In this document: positions 53,755 to 62,649 of the stretch, piece after piece
Position numbering within the stretch: the stretch's first letter is position 1
Layout of the letters: each line of letters starts with the position of its first letter
NCBI RefSeq assembly: GCF_030362795.1
Contig: NZ_JAUCBM010000005.1
Location: 186,001 to 250,000 of the forward strand
DNA from: Pseudochrobactrum kiredjianiae
GTDB taxonomy: Bacteria; Pseudomonadota; Alphaproteobacteria; Rhizobiales; Rhizobiaceae
DNA length: 64,000 bases
Direction: 5' to 3'
Notes under the pieces: generated by a model
Databases searched by the model: none
Told to the model about the DNA's origin: nothing
The model's input: only the letters and a program-made list of their open reading frames with translations
Position numbers and translations under genes: made by a program

Positions 53755-54915
53755 ATGATTAAGCGTTTCATCATCGCGATTATATTGCTCGTTGTGATCT
53801 GTGGAGGGTTGATTGGTTTCAACATGTTCCGCGCACAGGCGATCAAGGATTTCTTCGCTAATATGAAACAGCCTTCCCAAGCTGTTTCGACCATGGACGT
53901 TAAGCCGGGCCAGTGGCTGCCTGGTATTGAAGCGATTGGTTCTGCCCGTGCCGAAGACGGTGTTAATCTGACATTCCAGGTTGACGGTATCGTCAAGGAA
54001 ATCTTGTTCAAACCAAACCAGCAGGTCAAAAAAGGCGATTTGCTGGTGCAGCTGGATGATGAAATTCAGAAAGCTGATCTGGCTGCGACCAAAGCTGAAG
54101 CTGAACTCAGCGAACAGAATTATAAGCGTGCGCAAACTCTGCGTACACAAGGCGTCGGTGCTGTATCTAATGTAGATACAACAGCTGCTGCTCTGTCTTC
54201 TGCCAAGGCAAATGTTGCCAAAGCACAGGCAACACTTGATCTGAAGCGTTTGATTGCACCTTTCTCCGGTGTGATTGGTATTTCCCGCGTTGATATTGGT
54301 CAGTTTATGGCTCCGGGCACCGTTGTAGCGACATTGCAGAATGTTGACACAATGCGCGTGGATTTCAGTGTTCCTGAACAGGAACTGAAAAACCTGTCCA
54401 TGGGTCAGGAAGTCAAGATCGGTGCCTCAGCTGCTGATTATGCTTTCTCTGGTAAAATTATCGGTATTGATCCGAAGATCGACCCGGCAAGCCGTCTGGT
54501 AACAGTGCAGGCACAGGTTGATAATTCTGAAAAATCACTGGTACCGGGACAGTTTGTACAGGTTCGTGTGGTGCTGCCGCAGGAAAACAATGTTGTTGTT
54601 CTGCCGCTGACCACTGTTGTGACCAGTCTCTATGGTGACTTTGTTTTCACTGTTGTGAAAAAAGACGCCGAGAAAACTGACGCTGCTAAAGCTGCAGATG
54701 CACCAAAAGCAGACACAGCTGAAAAAGCTGACAATCTGATCCTGCATCAGGTGTTTGTGAAGCTTGGCCGTCGTACCGGTAACAATGTTGAAATTCTGAG
54801 CGGTGTTAAGGAAGGCGACATTGTTGTGACTTCCGGCCAGAACCGACTGAGCAACGGGATGAGCGCGCATATTGACAATACGGTCAATCCTGCTGATGCC
54901 CAGAATAAAAAATAA
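53755..54915 (+). CDS. RND efflux periplasmic adaptor (membrane fusion) protein
   Basis: 386 residues. An N-terminal membrane anchor (about 4-26) is followed by the lipoyl half-motif GIEAIGSARAEDGVNLTFQVDGIVKEILFKPNQQVKKGDLLVQLDD, a coiled coil (about 110-170), the second lipoyl half (APFSGVIGISRVDIGQFM) and a beta-barrel. An Ala/Lys/Asp-rich insertion lies at about 303-325 (KTDAAKAADAPKADTAEKAD). It links the RND pump to an outer-membrane channel. ATG 53755 was chosen over upstream codons because it precedes the membrane anchor and follows AGGAG. It is 9 bp upstream of the RND gene. Confidence 0.93.
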   Translation: MIKRFIIAIILLVVICGGLIGFNMFRAQAIKDFFANMKQPSQAVSTMDVKPGQWLPGIEAIGSARAEDGVNLTFQVDGIVKEILFKPNQQVKKGDLLVQLDDEIQKADLAATKAEAELSEQNYKRAQTLRTQGVGAVSNVDTTAAALSSAKANVAKAQATLDLKRLIAPFSGVIGISRVDIGQFMAPGTVVATLQNVDTMRVDFSVPEQELKNLSMGQEVKIGASAADYAFSGKIIGIDPKIDPASRLVTVQAQVDNSEKSLVPGQFVQVRVVLPQENNVVVLPLTTVVTSLYGDFVFTVVKKDAEKTDAAKAADAPKADTAEKADNLILHQVFVKLGRRTGNNVEILSGVKEGDIVVTSGQNRLSNGMSAHIDNTVNPADAQNKK

Positions 54916-54924
54916 GGTCGAGAG

Positions 54925-57900
54925 ATGAGCTTTTCTGATAGTTTTATACGCAGGCCGGTTCTTTCGATTGTTGTTGCGCTGATGATTATCCTGCTTGGTT
55001 TACAGGGCATTTTCAATCTGTCAGTGCGGCAGTATCCGGAAGTGGACGAAACGGTAATTACCGTTACGACCTCCTATGCCGGTGCGAGCGCGGAGCTCAT
55101 TCAGGGCTTCATCACGGCGCCTATTGCGAAAGCAGTGGCGACGACAGAAGATGTTGACTATGTGACTTCAAAAAGTAGTCAGTCGGTCAGTATCGTGACA
55201 GTACAGATGAAGCTCGGGGCAAATCCTGATGCGGCTCTGACAGAGGTTATCTCCAAGGTTAATCAGGTGCGCGGCGATCTGCCGAGTGAAGCTGAGGATC
55301 CGGTGATTTCCAAGGGTACCGGTCAGTCTTTTGCGACCATGTATCTGGCTGTACAGAATCCGAATATGTCCAATGAGCAGATCACTGAATATATTGACCG
55401 CGTGATCCGTCCGCGCATGTCCACCATTGAAGGTGTGGCTGATGCGCAGATCCTCGGTGGTCAGGAATATTCGATGCGCGTCTGGGTGGATCCTATCCGC
55501 ATGGCCGCACGTAATGTGACTGCGTCTGAAGTTTTGGCTGCGATTAAAGCATCCAACTTCCTGTCAGCACCTGGTAAGACAAAGAACGAATATTTCGCAA
55601 CCTCGATTACGCTGCGTTCCACGCTGCAGACACCTGAGGCTTTTGCGGAAATGCCGATCCGTGCAGATGGTTCTGACATCATCCGCATGCGCGATGTTGC
55701 CAGTGTTGAACTGGCTGCTAAAAGCACAGATACGGTTGTGACCTTTAACGGTTCCAGCGGTACCTTTATCGGTGTATTCCCGACTCCTTCGGCTAACCCG
55801 ATTGACATGGCAACTGCCGTGAACAAGGAACTGCCGAGCATTCAGGAAAGCCTGCCGCAGGGCATGAACATCATTCTCGTTTATGATGCGACTGAGCAGA
55901 TTTCTTCTTCGATTGTTGAGGTTTTCAAAACAATTGCTGAAGCGATGCTCATTGTTGTCGTCGTGATCCTGTTGTTCCTTGGTTCGTTCCGCTCGGTTCT
56001 GATCCCGATTGTTACCATTCCGATCTCGCTGATTGGCGTGTGTTTCTTCCTGTTCATTCTCGGTTTCTCGATCAACCTGCTGTCATTGCTAGCAATGGTT
56101 CTCGCCATTGGTTTGGTTGTGGATGATGCGATCGTGGTGCTTGAGAATATTCACCGGCACATTGAAGAAGGTTTGACACCTATTCATGCTTCCTTTGTGG
56201 GCATGAAGGAAATTACCTCTTCCATCGTGGCGATGACGATTACGCTGGCTGCGGTGTTTGCACCGCTCGGCTTTACCGGTGGTCTGACCGGTTCGCTGTT
56301 CCGTGAATTTGCGTTCACACTGGCTGGTGCGGTTATTATTTCGGGTGTTGCAGCGTTGACCATCTCTCCGATGATGTGTTCGCGTATGTTGAAACACGGT
56401 GAAGCCAGCCGTTTTGCAAAATTCGTAGATCGTTTGTTCTCGCGTTTTGAAAATGGTTATGAACGCTGGGTTTCCGGTTCGCTCAACTATCGTCCGATCA
56501 CACTGTTAGTGGTTGTTTCGCTCGTGGGCGTTATGGGCTTCCTGTTCGTGAATACCTCGTCGGAACTGGCGCCTGAAGAAGATTCCGGTGCACTGTTCTC
56601 GATGTTCCAAGGGCCTGAATATGCCACAACCGACTATACCAAGCTCTATGCAGACCAGATTGATGAACTGACCAAAGATCTGCCTGAACTGAAAGCCCGT
56701 TTTAACATTGTCGGCTTCGGCAATGCGACAAATGAAGGTATTGCTCTTTGGGCTCTGAAAGACTGGGGACAGCGTGACCGTTCGCAGAAACAGATTCAGG
56801 AAGAACTGACGAAGCGTATTAAAGATGTAACCGGTGTACAGGCTTTCATCTTTGCTCCGCCGTCTCTGCCGGGTACCGGTGGTGGTCTGCCAATTTCGGT
56901 TGCCATTCAGTCGACCGGTTCTTCGGATCAGGTTTTTGAAATCTCTGAGGAAATCAAAAGTCAGGCGCAGACTTCGGGACAATTCATCATTGTTCAGAAC
57001 TCCCTGTCGTTTAATGCTCCGCAGACAACCATTGAAGTTGACCGTGAACGCGCATCTGCAATGGGCGTGACTGTCAGCGAAATCGGTGCAACCCTCGGTC
57101 TGATGACCGGTGGTGGTAAGGTTGCGCAGTTTGATCGTGATAATAACAGCTATGATATTATCATGCAGGTTCCGGACGAATACCGTCGTAATCCGTCGAA
57201 GCTCGGTGAATTCTACGTTCGCAGTGCTTCGGGTGAAATGGTGCCGTTGTCTGCTGTGGTTAAAATTACCAACAACGCATCGCCGACAGCAATTGAGCAG
57301 TTTAACCAGTTGAACTCCTCAACCATTACAGCGCTGCCAATGCCGGGCGTTACAACCGGTGATGGTCTGAAAACGATCATTGATATTGCCAATGCCAAGT
57401 TGCCGGAAGGTTTCTTCCTTGATTATTCGGGTCAGTCCCGTCTGGAAATCGAGCAGGGTAATACAATTCTGATCGCCTTCTCGCTGGCTGTTATCGTGAT
57501 TTATCTGGTGCTGGCTGCACAGTTCGAAAGCTTCCGCGATCCGTTCATCATTATGATGACTGTTCCGCTGTCGATTTTCGGTGCGATTGTGCCGCTGAAT
57601 CTCGGTCTTGGTACGCTGAATATCTATACGCAGGTTGGTCTGATTACCCTTGTGGGGCTGATAACCAAGCATGGTATTCTGATGGTGGAATTCGCCAATC
57701 AGCAGCGCCATGAGCACGGATTAAGCCGTCACGATGCGATTATCGCTTCGGCTAAAACCCGTCTGCGTCCGATCCTGATGACCACTGCAGCTATGGCGCT
57801 TGGTGTTGTACCATTGATGATGGCAACCGGTGCCGGTGCAGCAGCCCGCTACTCCATGGGTCTGGTGATCTTCACCGGTCTGATGGTTGGTACGGTGTTC

Positions 57901-58017
57901 ACCCTGTTCGTGGTGCCGATGTTCTATACTTATATTTCCGCTAAAACTGTCAAACCACTGGTTTCAGTGCCGACAGAAGAGGAAATTAAAGCAGAAGCAC
58001 AGGCTGCTCATCATTGA
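54925..58017 (+). CDS. RND-family multidrug efflux transporter
   Basis: 1030 residues, full length. The first helix is SIVVALMIILLGLQGIFNLSVRQYPEVDE. TM4 has the proton-relay pair in AIGLVVDDAIVVLENIHRHIEEG. The periplasmic porter and docking domains lie between TM1-2 and TM7-8, and there are twelve helices in all. It resembles the AcrB/MexF-like HAE-1 group. Two-gene operon with the adaptor; no outer-membrane channel is encoded here, so it would use one encoded elsewhere. Substrates are unknown. Confidence 0.95.
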   Translation: MSFSDSFIRRPVLSIVVALMIILLGLQGIFNLSVRQYPEVDETVITVTTSYAGASAELIQGFITAPIAKAVATTEDVDYVTSKSSQSVSIVTVQMKLGANPDAALTEVISKVNQVRGDLPSEAEDPVISKGTGQSFATMYLAVQNPNMSNEQITEYIDRVIRPRMSTIEGVADAQILGGQEYSMRVWVDPIRMAARNVTASEVLAAIKASNFLSAPGKTKNEYFATSITLRSTLQTPEAFAEMPIRADGSDIIRMRDVASVELAAKSTDTVVTFNGSSGTFIGVFPTPSANPIDMATAVNKELPSIQESLPQGMNIILVYDATEQISSSIVEVFKTIAEAMLIVVVVILLFLGSFRSVLIPIVTIPISLIGVCFFLFILGFSINLLSLLAMVLAIGLVVDDAIVVLENIHRHIEEGLTPIHASFVGMKEITSSIVAMTITLAAVFAPLGFTGGLTGSLFREFAFTLAGAVIISGVAALTISPMMCSRMLKHGEASRFAKFVDRLFSRFENGYERWVSGSLNYRPITLLVVVSLVGVMGFLFVNTSSELAPEEDSGALFSMFQGPEYATTDYTKLYADQIDELTKDLPELKARFNIVGFGNATNEGIALWALKDWGQRDRSQKQIQEELTKRIKDVTGVQAFIFAPPSLPGTGGGLPISVAIQSTGSSDQVFEISEEIKSQAQTSGQFIIVQNSLSFNAPQTTIEVDRERASAMGVTVSEIGATLGLMTGGGKVAQFDRDNNSYDIIMQVPDEYRRNPSKLGEFYVRSASGEMVPLSAVVKITNNASPTAIEQFNQLNSSTITALPMPGVTTGDGLKTIIDIANAKLPEGFFLDYSGQSRLEIEQGNTILIAFSLAVIVIYLVLAAQFESFRDPFIIMMTVPLSIFGAIVPLNLGLGTLNIYTQVGLITLVGLITKHGILMVEFANQQRHEHGLSRHDAIIASAKTRLRPILMTTAAMALGVVPLMMATGAGAAARYSMGLVIFTGLMVGTVFTLFVVPMFYTYISAKTVKPLVSVPTEEEIKAEAQAAHH

Positions 58018-58036
58018 TGTGACAGAGAATAATAAT

Positions 58037-58071
58037 GAAAAAGGCCGGTCTCAATGACCGGCCTTTTTTTG
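58037..58071 (+). terminator. Terminator after the RND gene
   Basis: AAAAGGCCGGTC / GACCGGCCTTTT stem with loop TCAAT, then a T-run. Confidence 0.9.
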
Positions 58072-58081
58072 TTTGGCTTAT

Positions 58082-58118
58082 ACCAAAACCCTGTGAGTAT
58101 GACTCATGGGGTTTTGGT
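58082..58118. repeat. Isolated long inverted repeat (hairpin)
   Basis: ACCAAAACCC-TG-TGAGT-ATG-ACTCA-TG-GGGTTTTGGT is a nested, almost perfect hairpin just after the RND terminator. It is unlike family A and B. It may be another repeat type or a protein-binding site. Confidence 0.6.
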
Positions 58119-58271
58119 TAAGCCCGAGTCGCGATTGAACTTCTTCAAGGCGTGATGCGTTAGCATCTTAGCGTCTTGGTATTATATGCATCGGTTCACA
58201 TTTTCACGAAAATTATTATTCTTGTGTTTATGTGCTCTGGTATTATGTAGTCATTGCTATATATATGATGA

Positions 58272-59270
58272 ATGACAAAATTATCCGTACTCGATTTGGC
58301 GCCGATCACACTAGGCAGCACCGCAGCGCAAGCCATGCAGAATACTGTAGAGCTTGCACAACACGCAGAAAAACTCGGCTTTCACCGCTATTGGCTGGCC
58401 GAGCATCATAATATGCCGGGTATTGCCAGCGCTGCTACAGCAGTGCTGATCGGCCATGTTGCCGGTGCCACCAAGACCATTCGGGTCGGGGCGGGTGGTA
58501 TTATGCTGCCAAACCATTCGCCATTGGTTATTGCTGAGCAATTTGGCACATTGGCGTCGCTCTATCCGAACCGGATTGATTTAGGTTTAGGTCGCGCACC
58601 GGGCACCGATCAGGTGACATCCTATGCGTTGCGCCGCAATTCGAGTTCTGACGCGCAATCCTTCCCGCAGGATGTGGTGGAACTGCTTGGTTATTTCGGG
58701 GAGCCGACAACAGAGCAACGTGTACGCGCTTATCCGGGTTCCGGTCTGAATGTTCCTGTATGGATTCTCGGCTCCAGCCTGTTCGGTGCGCAATTGGCTG
58801 CGATGCTTGGTATGCCTTATGCTTTTGCCTCACATTTTGCTCCGGGCGATCTGGATGATGCGATTGCGCTTTACCGCCATCGTTTTGAGCCGTCACAATA
58901 TCTCGACAAACCTTATGTGATGGCTGGTTTTAATGTCTTTGCCGCCGATACGGATGATGAAGCCAGATTATTGTTCACTTCGGTTCAACAGGCTTTTGTG
59001 AATTTACGTACCGGTAATGCAGGGCAGTTGCCACCTCCGATACAGGATTATGAAGAGAATCTTGATCCGCGTTTTGTGCCATCGATCAAGGCTGCACTAG
59101 CCTGTTCAGCAGTCGGCAACAAACAAACGATACGCCGGCAGATTGACGCCTTTGTTGAGCGTACCGGTGTTGATGAATTGATGATTACAGCGCAGATTTT
59201 CGACCATAAGGCACGTTTACATTCGTTTGAATTGCTGGCAGAGGCAATGGGACTGCAACCGGAAGGGTAA
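58272..59270 (+). CDS. LLM-class flavin-dependent oxidoreductase (luciferase-like)
   Basis: 332 residues. [54 protein letters not shown] is the classical start of the group 1 luciferase-like monooxygenases, and [13 protein letters not shown] is the FMN-binding motif. The substrate is unknown. It is followed one base after its stop by an OsmC gene with the ribosome-binding site GGAAGGG inside its last codons, so the two are co-expressed. Confidence 0.93.
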   Translation: MTKLSVLDLAPITLGSTAAQAMQNTVELAQHAEKLGFHRYWLAEHHNMPGIASAATAVLIGHVAGATKTIRVGAGGIMLPNHSPLVIAEQFGTLASLYPNRIDLGLGRAPGTDQVTSYALRRNSSSDAQSFPQDVVELLGYFGEPTTEQRVRAYPGSGLNVPVWILGSSLFGAQLAAMLGMPYAFASHFAPGDLDDAIALYRHRFEPSQYLDKPYVMAGFNVFAADTDDEARLLFTSVQQAFVNLRTGNAGQLPPPIQDYEENLDPRFVPSIKAALACSAVGNKQTIRRQIDAFVERTGVDELMITAQIFDHKARLHSFELLAEAMGLQPEG

Positions 59271-59271
59271 C

Positions 59272-59691
59272 ATGGTAGGTTTAGGCATACGCACCAGAGA
59301 AACCGGCGCAACAGCCACACTGCAAGGGCAGGAAAAGCCGGTTATCCGCTCATTGACAGGTGGCGAACTGACACTGGAAAACACCGTGTCCGGTGTCGGT
59401 TTCAATGCGATTGATCTGCTCTATGCGTCTCTGACTGCCTGTCTGGTAATGAGCGCCCGTATTGCTGCGCGAAAGCTCGGTTTGATTGAGCGCATCAGTG
59501 CTTATGAGGTTCAGGTCAGCGGTGAGAAGACTGAGCAAGAGCCTTATCGTATTACCCGATTTGATGTGCAGTTTCGGATCACGGGTGACTTGTCTGAAAC
59601 TGAGACACATGAACTGGCAGAAATGGCGGAAGCAATGTGTACGGTGAGCAATACGCTTAAAGCCAATGCCGATGTGACTATTAGCACATAA
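59272..59691 (+). CDS. OsmC/Ohr-family peroxide-reducing protein
   Basis: 139 residues. DLLYASLTACLVMSARIAARKLGL holds the first conserved Cys and AEAMCTVSNTLKANADV the second, the pair used to reduce organic hydroperoxides. The family beta-sheet swap is suggested by LTGGELTLENTVSGVGFNAID. The start at 59272 uses the GGAAGGG site just inside the end of the LLM gene. Confidence 0.9.
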   Translation: MVGLGIRTRETGATATLQGQEKPVIRSLTGGELTLENTVSGVGFNAIDLLYASLTACLVMSARIAARKLGLIERISAYEVQVSGEKTEQEPYRITRFDVQFRITGDLSETETHELAEMAEAMCTVSNTLKANADVTIST

Positions 59692-59693
59692 AT

Positions 59694-59731
59694 AAAAAGC
59701 CTGCTGTGAGATACACAGCAGGCTTTTTTTG
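59694..59731. terminator. Bidirectional terminator
   Basis: Perfect 15-bp stem AAAAAGCCTGCTGTG / CACAGCAGGCTTTTT with loop AGATA, between the convergent OsmC and DmpA-like genes. Confidence 0.92.
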
Positions 59732-59751
59732 TTTTCACGTCCAAGTCAGTC

Positions 59752-60783
59752 TCAGCTATTCAGCTTGAACCAGTCTGCCAGTGATTTGCGGCTGTTTCCG
59801 TCACGTCCGGTAAAGCTCTCTGCTGCGCACATGGAGTTGAGAATAGCTTCCTGTGTGGATTCAGTAGCCGCTCGGAACAGCTGATCAATCTTGTCTTCGT
59901 TCAGTGCCTGCATGGCCACCAGATCGGGTTTTTGATCGTGGTCAATGGTTACGCCTGTCGTGAAGCCGATAACAATATCGCCGCTGCCATGCCCCCAGAA
60001 TGCACCAAGGCGTGCAATACCTGCGCCGCAGCGACGAATGACGCGCTGAAGCTGACGGTGTTCCAGCGGAATGTCTGTCGCCATAATCATCATAATCGAG
60101 CCTTTTTCAGGCTGGTCTGGAAAATCCGGTGTCGGATGACGACCATCCGGCAGCGTCAGATCACCCTTGCGGCCAAAATTGGACAAGACCAGTGTGCCAA
60201 GGTGATAGTCTTTGCCATCAAGCTTAATTCGGCGGGAGGAGGTGCCGATGCCGCCTTTAAAACCAAAGCAAGTCATGCCGGTGCCTGCGCCGACATTGCC
60301 CTGTGCGACAGCGCCGGAGGTTGCAGCATCAAGTGCTGCATAAGTATGGTCTTCAGTCACAGCCATAGCCTGAATATCGTTCAGCGGGCCGTCATTGCAT
60401 TCACCGACCACCGCATTAACGGTTGATGTGGTGCGGCCGATATCGCTGTTGGCAGCAACTGCACGTTTGATCAGCGCATTGACACAGGTACCGACACTGA
60501 GCGTATTGGTGAGCAGAATTGGTGTTTCCAGCGAGCCGAGTTCATTGACCTGTACGAGGCCAGCGCTCTTACCGAAGCCGTTAATGGATTCGGAAGCAGC
60601 CAGAACTTTTTGACGAAACATATTGCCGTCATGGGGTAAAATCGCTGTGACGCCGGTATTTACATTGCCTTCACGAATTGTGATGTGGCCGACTTTCACG
60701 CCCGGAACATCGGTAATCGCATTATGGGTGCCGGTCGGCATGATACCGCAAACAATACCAAAATCGCGTGCTGAAGCTGACAT
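59752..60783 (-). CDS. dmpA: P1-family aminopeptidase (DmpA-like, self-processing)
   Basis: 343 residues. AITDVPGVKVGHITIREGN is the family N-terminus, GAGTGMTCFGFKGGIGTSSR holds the nucleophile Ser region where the precursor cleaves itself, and GIARLGAFWGHGSGDIVIGFTTG is the C-terminal motif. Family members in Ochrobactrum (DmpA) act as L-aminopeptidase and D-esterase/amidase. This is shorter than classical DmpA by about 30 residues at the N-terminus. A family B repeat lies only 14 bp upstream of the ATG. Confidence 0.93.
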   Translation of the reverse strand: MSASARDFGIVCGIMPTGTHNAITDVPGVKVGHITIREGNVNTGVTAILPHDGNMFRQKVLAASESINGFGKSAGLVQVNELGSLETPILLTNTLSVGTCVNALIKRAVAANSDIGRTTSTVNAVVGECNDGPLNDIQAMAVTEDHTYAALDAATSGAVAQGNVGAGTGMTCFGFKGGIGTSSRRIKLDGKDYHLGTLVLSNFGRKGDLTLPDGRHPTPDFPDQPEKGSIMMIMATDIPLEHRQLQRVIRRCGAGIARLGAFWGHGSGDIVIGFTTGVTIDHDQKPDLVAMQALNEDKIDQLFRAATESTQEAILNSMCAAESFTGRDGNSRKSLADWFKLNS

Positions 60784-60796
60784 AGGATACTCCTGT

Positions 60797-60904
60797 TAAA
60801 GCATTTCCAGCAAAAGTGCGAAGCGGTTTTGCGTTGGATAATGCGTGAAAACAAAGATTTAGAGAGGTTGAAAATCCATCTTTCATACAACGGCTCTAAA
60901 TCCG
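60797..60904 (+). repeat. Composite RIME-like palindrome, family B, complete
   Basis: Hairpin AGCATTTCCAGCAAAAGTGCG / GCGGTTTTGCGTTGGATAATGCG, then linker, then GATTTAGAG-GGTTG / CAAC-GGCTCTAAATC. It directly precedes the DmpA-like gene. Confidence 0.8.
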
Positions 60905-61256
60905 TAGAGGCATGCGGTACGAAATAAATAGCAGATAAAGAATGACAGCCCGACCGGATTCCGGTGGGCTGTCAGTGCATTATCATCAGGCATTAAAAAG
61001 AAACGGCAATATCACTTCTGCGGCAAAAATGCCGTTTCAGTGTGGTGCTAATGCCCGACATATGATCATAGCCAAGGAAATTAAACAGCTTGTTCCGGGG
61101 GAGGCCCAAAAGAACAAACCGTTTGTGGGGCGCTTGCGATCATAACGGTATCCGGCCAGTTTTTCTAAATTATGGCCGGATAAATTTCAGTATTTGAAGG
61201 CTTAAGCTGAAAGTTTTTTGAAACGCAGTTTTTAACGAAAAACCGGTTCCACTTTT
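60905..61256. other. Intergenic region with two hairpins
   Basis: TGACAGCCC-g-ACCGG-att-CCGGT-GGGCTGTCA (60943-60974) and TATCCGGCCA / TGGCCGGATA (61147-61182). On the minus strand the first is followed by a U-rich stretch and may be the terminator of the aminotransferase gene. No gene is supported. Confidence 0.5.
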
Positions 61257-62105
61257 TTAAACTGCTTTAGCAACTTCGATATATTTCACCTGCAGGCTGC
61301 GGGTAATCGGACCTGGCTTGCCATCAGCAATCACTGTACCTGCAATCTTCACAACCGGCGTTACGAAACCGGAAGCACTGGTCTGGAACGCTTCTTTTGC
61401 TTTGAAGGCTTCTTCAAGGGTAAAGCGGCGATCTTCAATCTTCAGATTCTGCTCTTCTGCAATTTTCAGCATGGCAATGCGTGTGCAACCTGGCAGAATT
61501 GCATTGGAGTTCGGGCGCACGATCAGTGTGCCGTCTTCAGTGATGATGAATGCGCTGGAGGAGGCACCTTCAGTAATATAGCCGTCTTCCTGCATCCATG
61601 CGTCCTGACAACCATGAGCGGTTGCTTCCTGCTTGGCAAGTACCTGTGCGAGCAACATCACTGTCTTAATGTCGCGGCGCTGCCAGCGGATGTCTTCAAC
61701 CACGTGAATGGCAATGCCATTTTTCTGAGATGCTGATGAAGTCAGGTTTTTTACCTGCGTATAAGCAACCAGAGTTGGTGTCAGATCTTTGCTGTAAACG
61801 AAATCACGGTCAGCGGCACCACGGGTGATCTGCATATAGACCACACCTTCAGTGATGTTGTTGCGCTTGATCAGCTCGTTCTGCATGGCGATGATGTCTT
61901 CGTTGCTCATCGGCGCCGGTACATCAATCATTTTCAGAGAGCGGCTGAGGCGTGCCATGTGAGCGTCATTATCAACGAGCTTGCCATCGATAACTGCACT
62001 GACTTCATAAATGCCATCGCCAAAAACGAATCCGCGGTCGAATACCGAGATTTTGGCTTCTTCTTCAGGGACATAGGCACCGTTTACATATACAATTCGG
62101 CTCAC
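61257..62105 (-). CDS. dat: Class IV aminotransferase (D-amino-acid aminotransferase type)
   Basis: 282 residues. VFDRGFVFGDGIYEV is the family start, the PLP-binding Lys is in RRDIKTVMLLAQVLAKQEA, and ITEGASSSAFII and LPGCTRIAMLKIA are the cofactor-phosphate motifs. The length and the GFVFGDGIYEV/DIK pattern fit D-alanine aminotransferase, which makes D-glutamate for the cell wall, more than the branched-chain enzyme IlvE, which has longer N-termini. Single gene. Confidence 0.92.
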   Translation of the reverse strand: MSRIVYVNGAYVPEEEAKISVFDRGFVFGDGIYEVSAVIDGKLVDNDAHMARLSRSLKMIDVPAPMSNEDIIAMQNELIKRNNITEGVVYMQITRGAADRDFVYSKDLTPTLVAYTQVKNLTSSASQKNGIAIHVVEDIRWQRRDIKTVMLLAQVLAKQEATAHGCQDAWMQEDGYITEGASSSAFIITEDGTLIVRPNSNAILPGCTRIAMLKIAEEQNLKIEDRRFTLEEAFKAKEAFQTSASGFVTPVVKIAGTVIADGKPGPITRSLQVKYIEVAKAV

Positions 62106-62434
62106 AACGCATTCCTTAGCGTTAGAATTTACAGGAATCTGATGTGGTTGAAGCTATGTAAAAATAGCTCTGAGAGCCAATGCTTAGTTTTCTGAATGTT
62201 ATGCAAGTTTTGCATACTTGAACAGATGGCTCAAACAACCGTTTCTATTCAGGTACTATTTCAAACGACAGAATTTTATATATGAGATTTTTATATCTCT
62301 TCATGTTTCCCTCTCTCGAACCACTATGCGCTTTTGCACCATAATTCCGCCTGATTTCGGTTGGTCCCGCCTTTAGTGGTTCTGCCGGAAGCAGTCGTCG
62401 CAGTTGTGACGATTGAACTTCAGGAGTTCGGATA
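62106..62434. promoter_or_regulatory. Upstream region of the kdp operon
   Basis: A 9-bp inverted repeat GAACCACTA (62318-62326) / TAGTGGTTC (62374-62382) flanks a 47-nt segment. This may be a leader structure or KdpE-related site. No gene otherwise. Confidence 0.4.
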
Positions 62435-62515
62435 ATGGATATCATCATGATTACCGCAGGCGCCGGATTTATCGGCCTGTCTTATTTTTACACCCTTGTT
62501 TGCGACCGGTTGTGA
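62435..62515 (+). CDS. 26-residue leader membrane peptide of the kdp operon
   Basis: MDIIMITAGAGFIGLSYFYT and six more residues (LVCDRL). It is one membrane span with a short basic/acidic end. AGGAG lies about 9 nt before the ATG. It is 9 bp upstream of kdpF. Its codon use is plain and its position is strictly in line with the operon, so it is probably translated. Similar short peptides ahead of kdpF occur in other rhizobial kdp operons as far as I recall. It may act in Kdp complex assembly or as a control peptide. Confidence 0.7.
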   Translation: MDIIMITAGAGFIGLSYFYTLVCDRL

Positions 62516-62524
62516 GGGCGCATC

Positions 62525-62614
62525 ATGTGGTTTGATTATGTTCTCGGCGGCTCGGTTGCCGCATTGCTCAGCCTCTATCTGCTTTACGCACTGGCACGAC
62601 CTGAGCGCTTCTAA
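62525..62614 (+). CDS. kdpF: KdpF, small subunit of the potassium-transporting P-type ATPase
   Basis: 29 residues [20 protein letters not shown]... ending YALARPERF, the conserved KdpF end (ARPE-F). A single membrane span that stabilises the KdpABC complex. Too short for ordinary gene finding. It lies between the 26-residue peptide and kdpA. Confidence 0.92.
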   Translation: MWFDYVLGGSVAALLSLYLLYALARPERF

Positions 62615-62649
62615 CCCCATATAGTCATGAAAGCGGAAAGTATTTTCCA

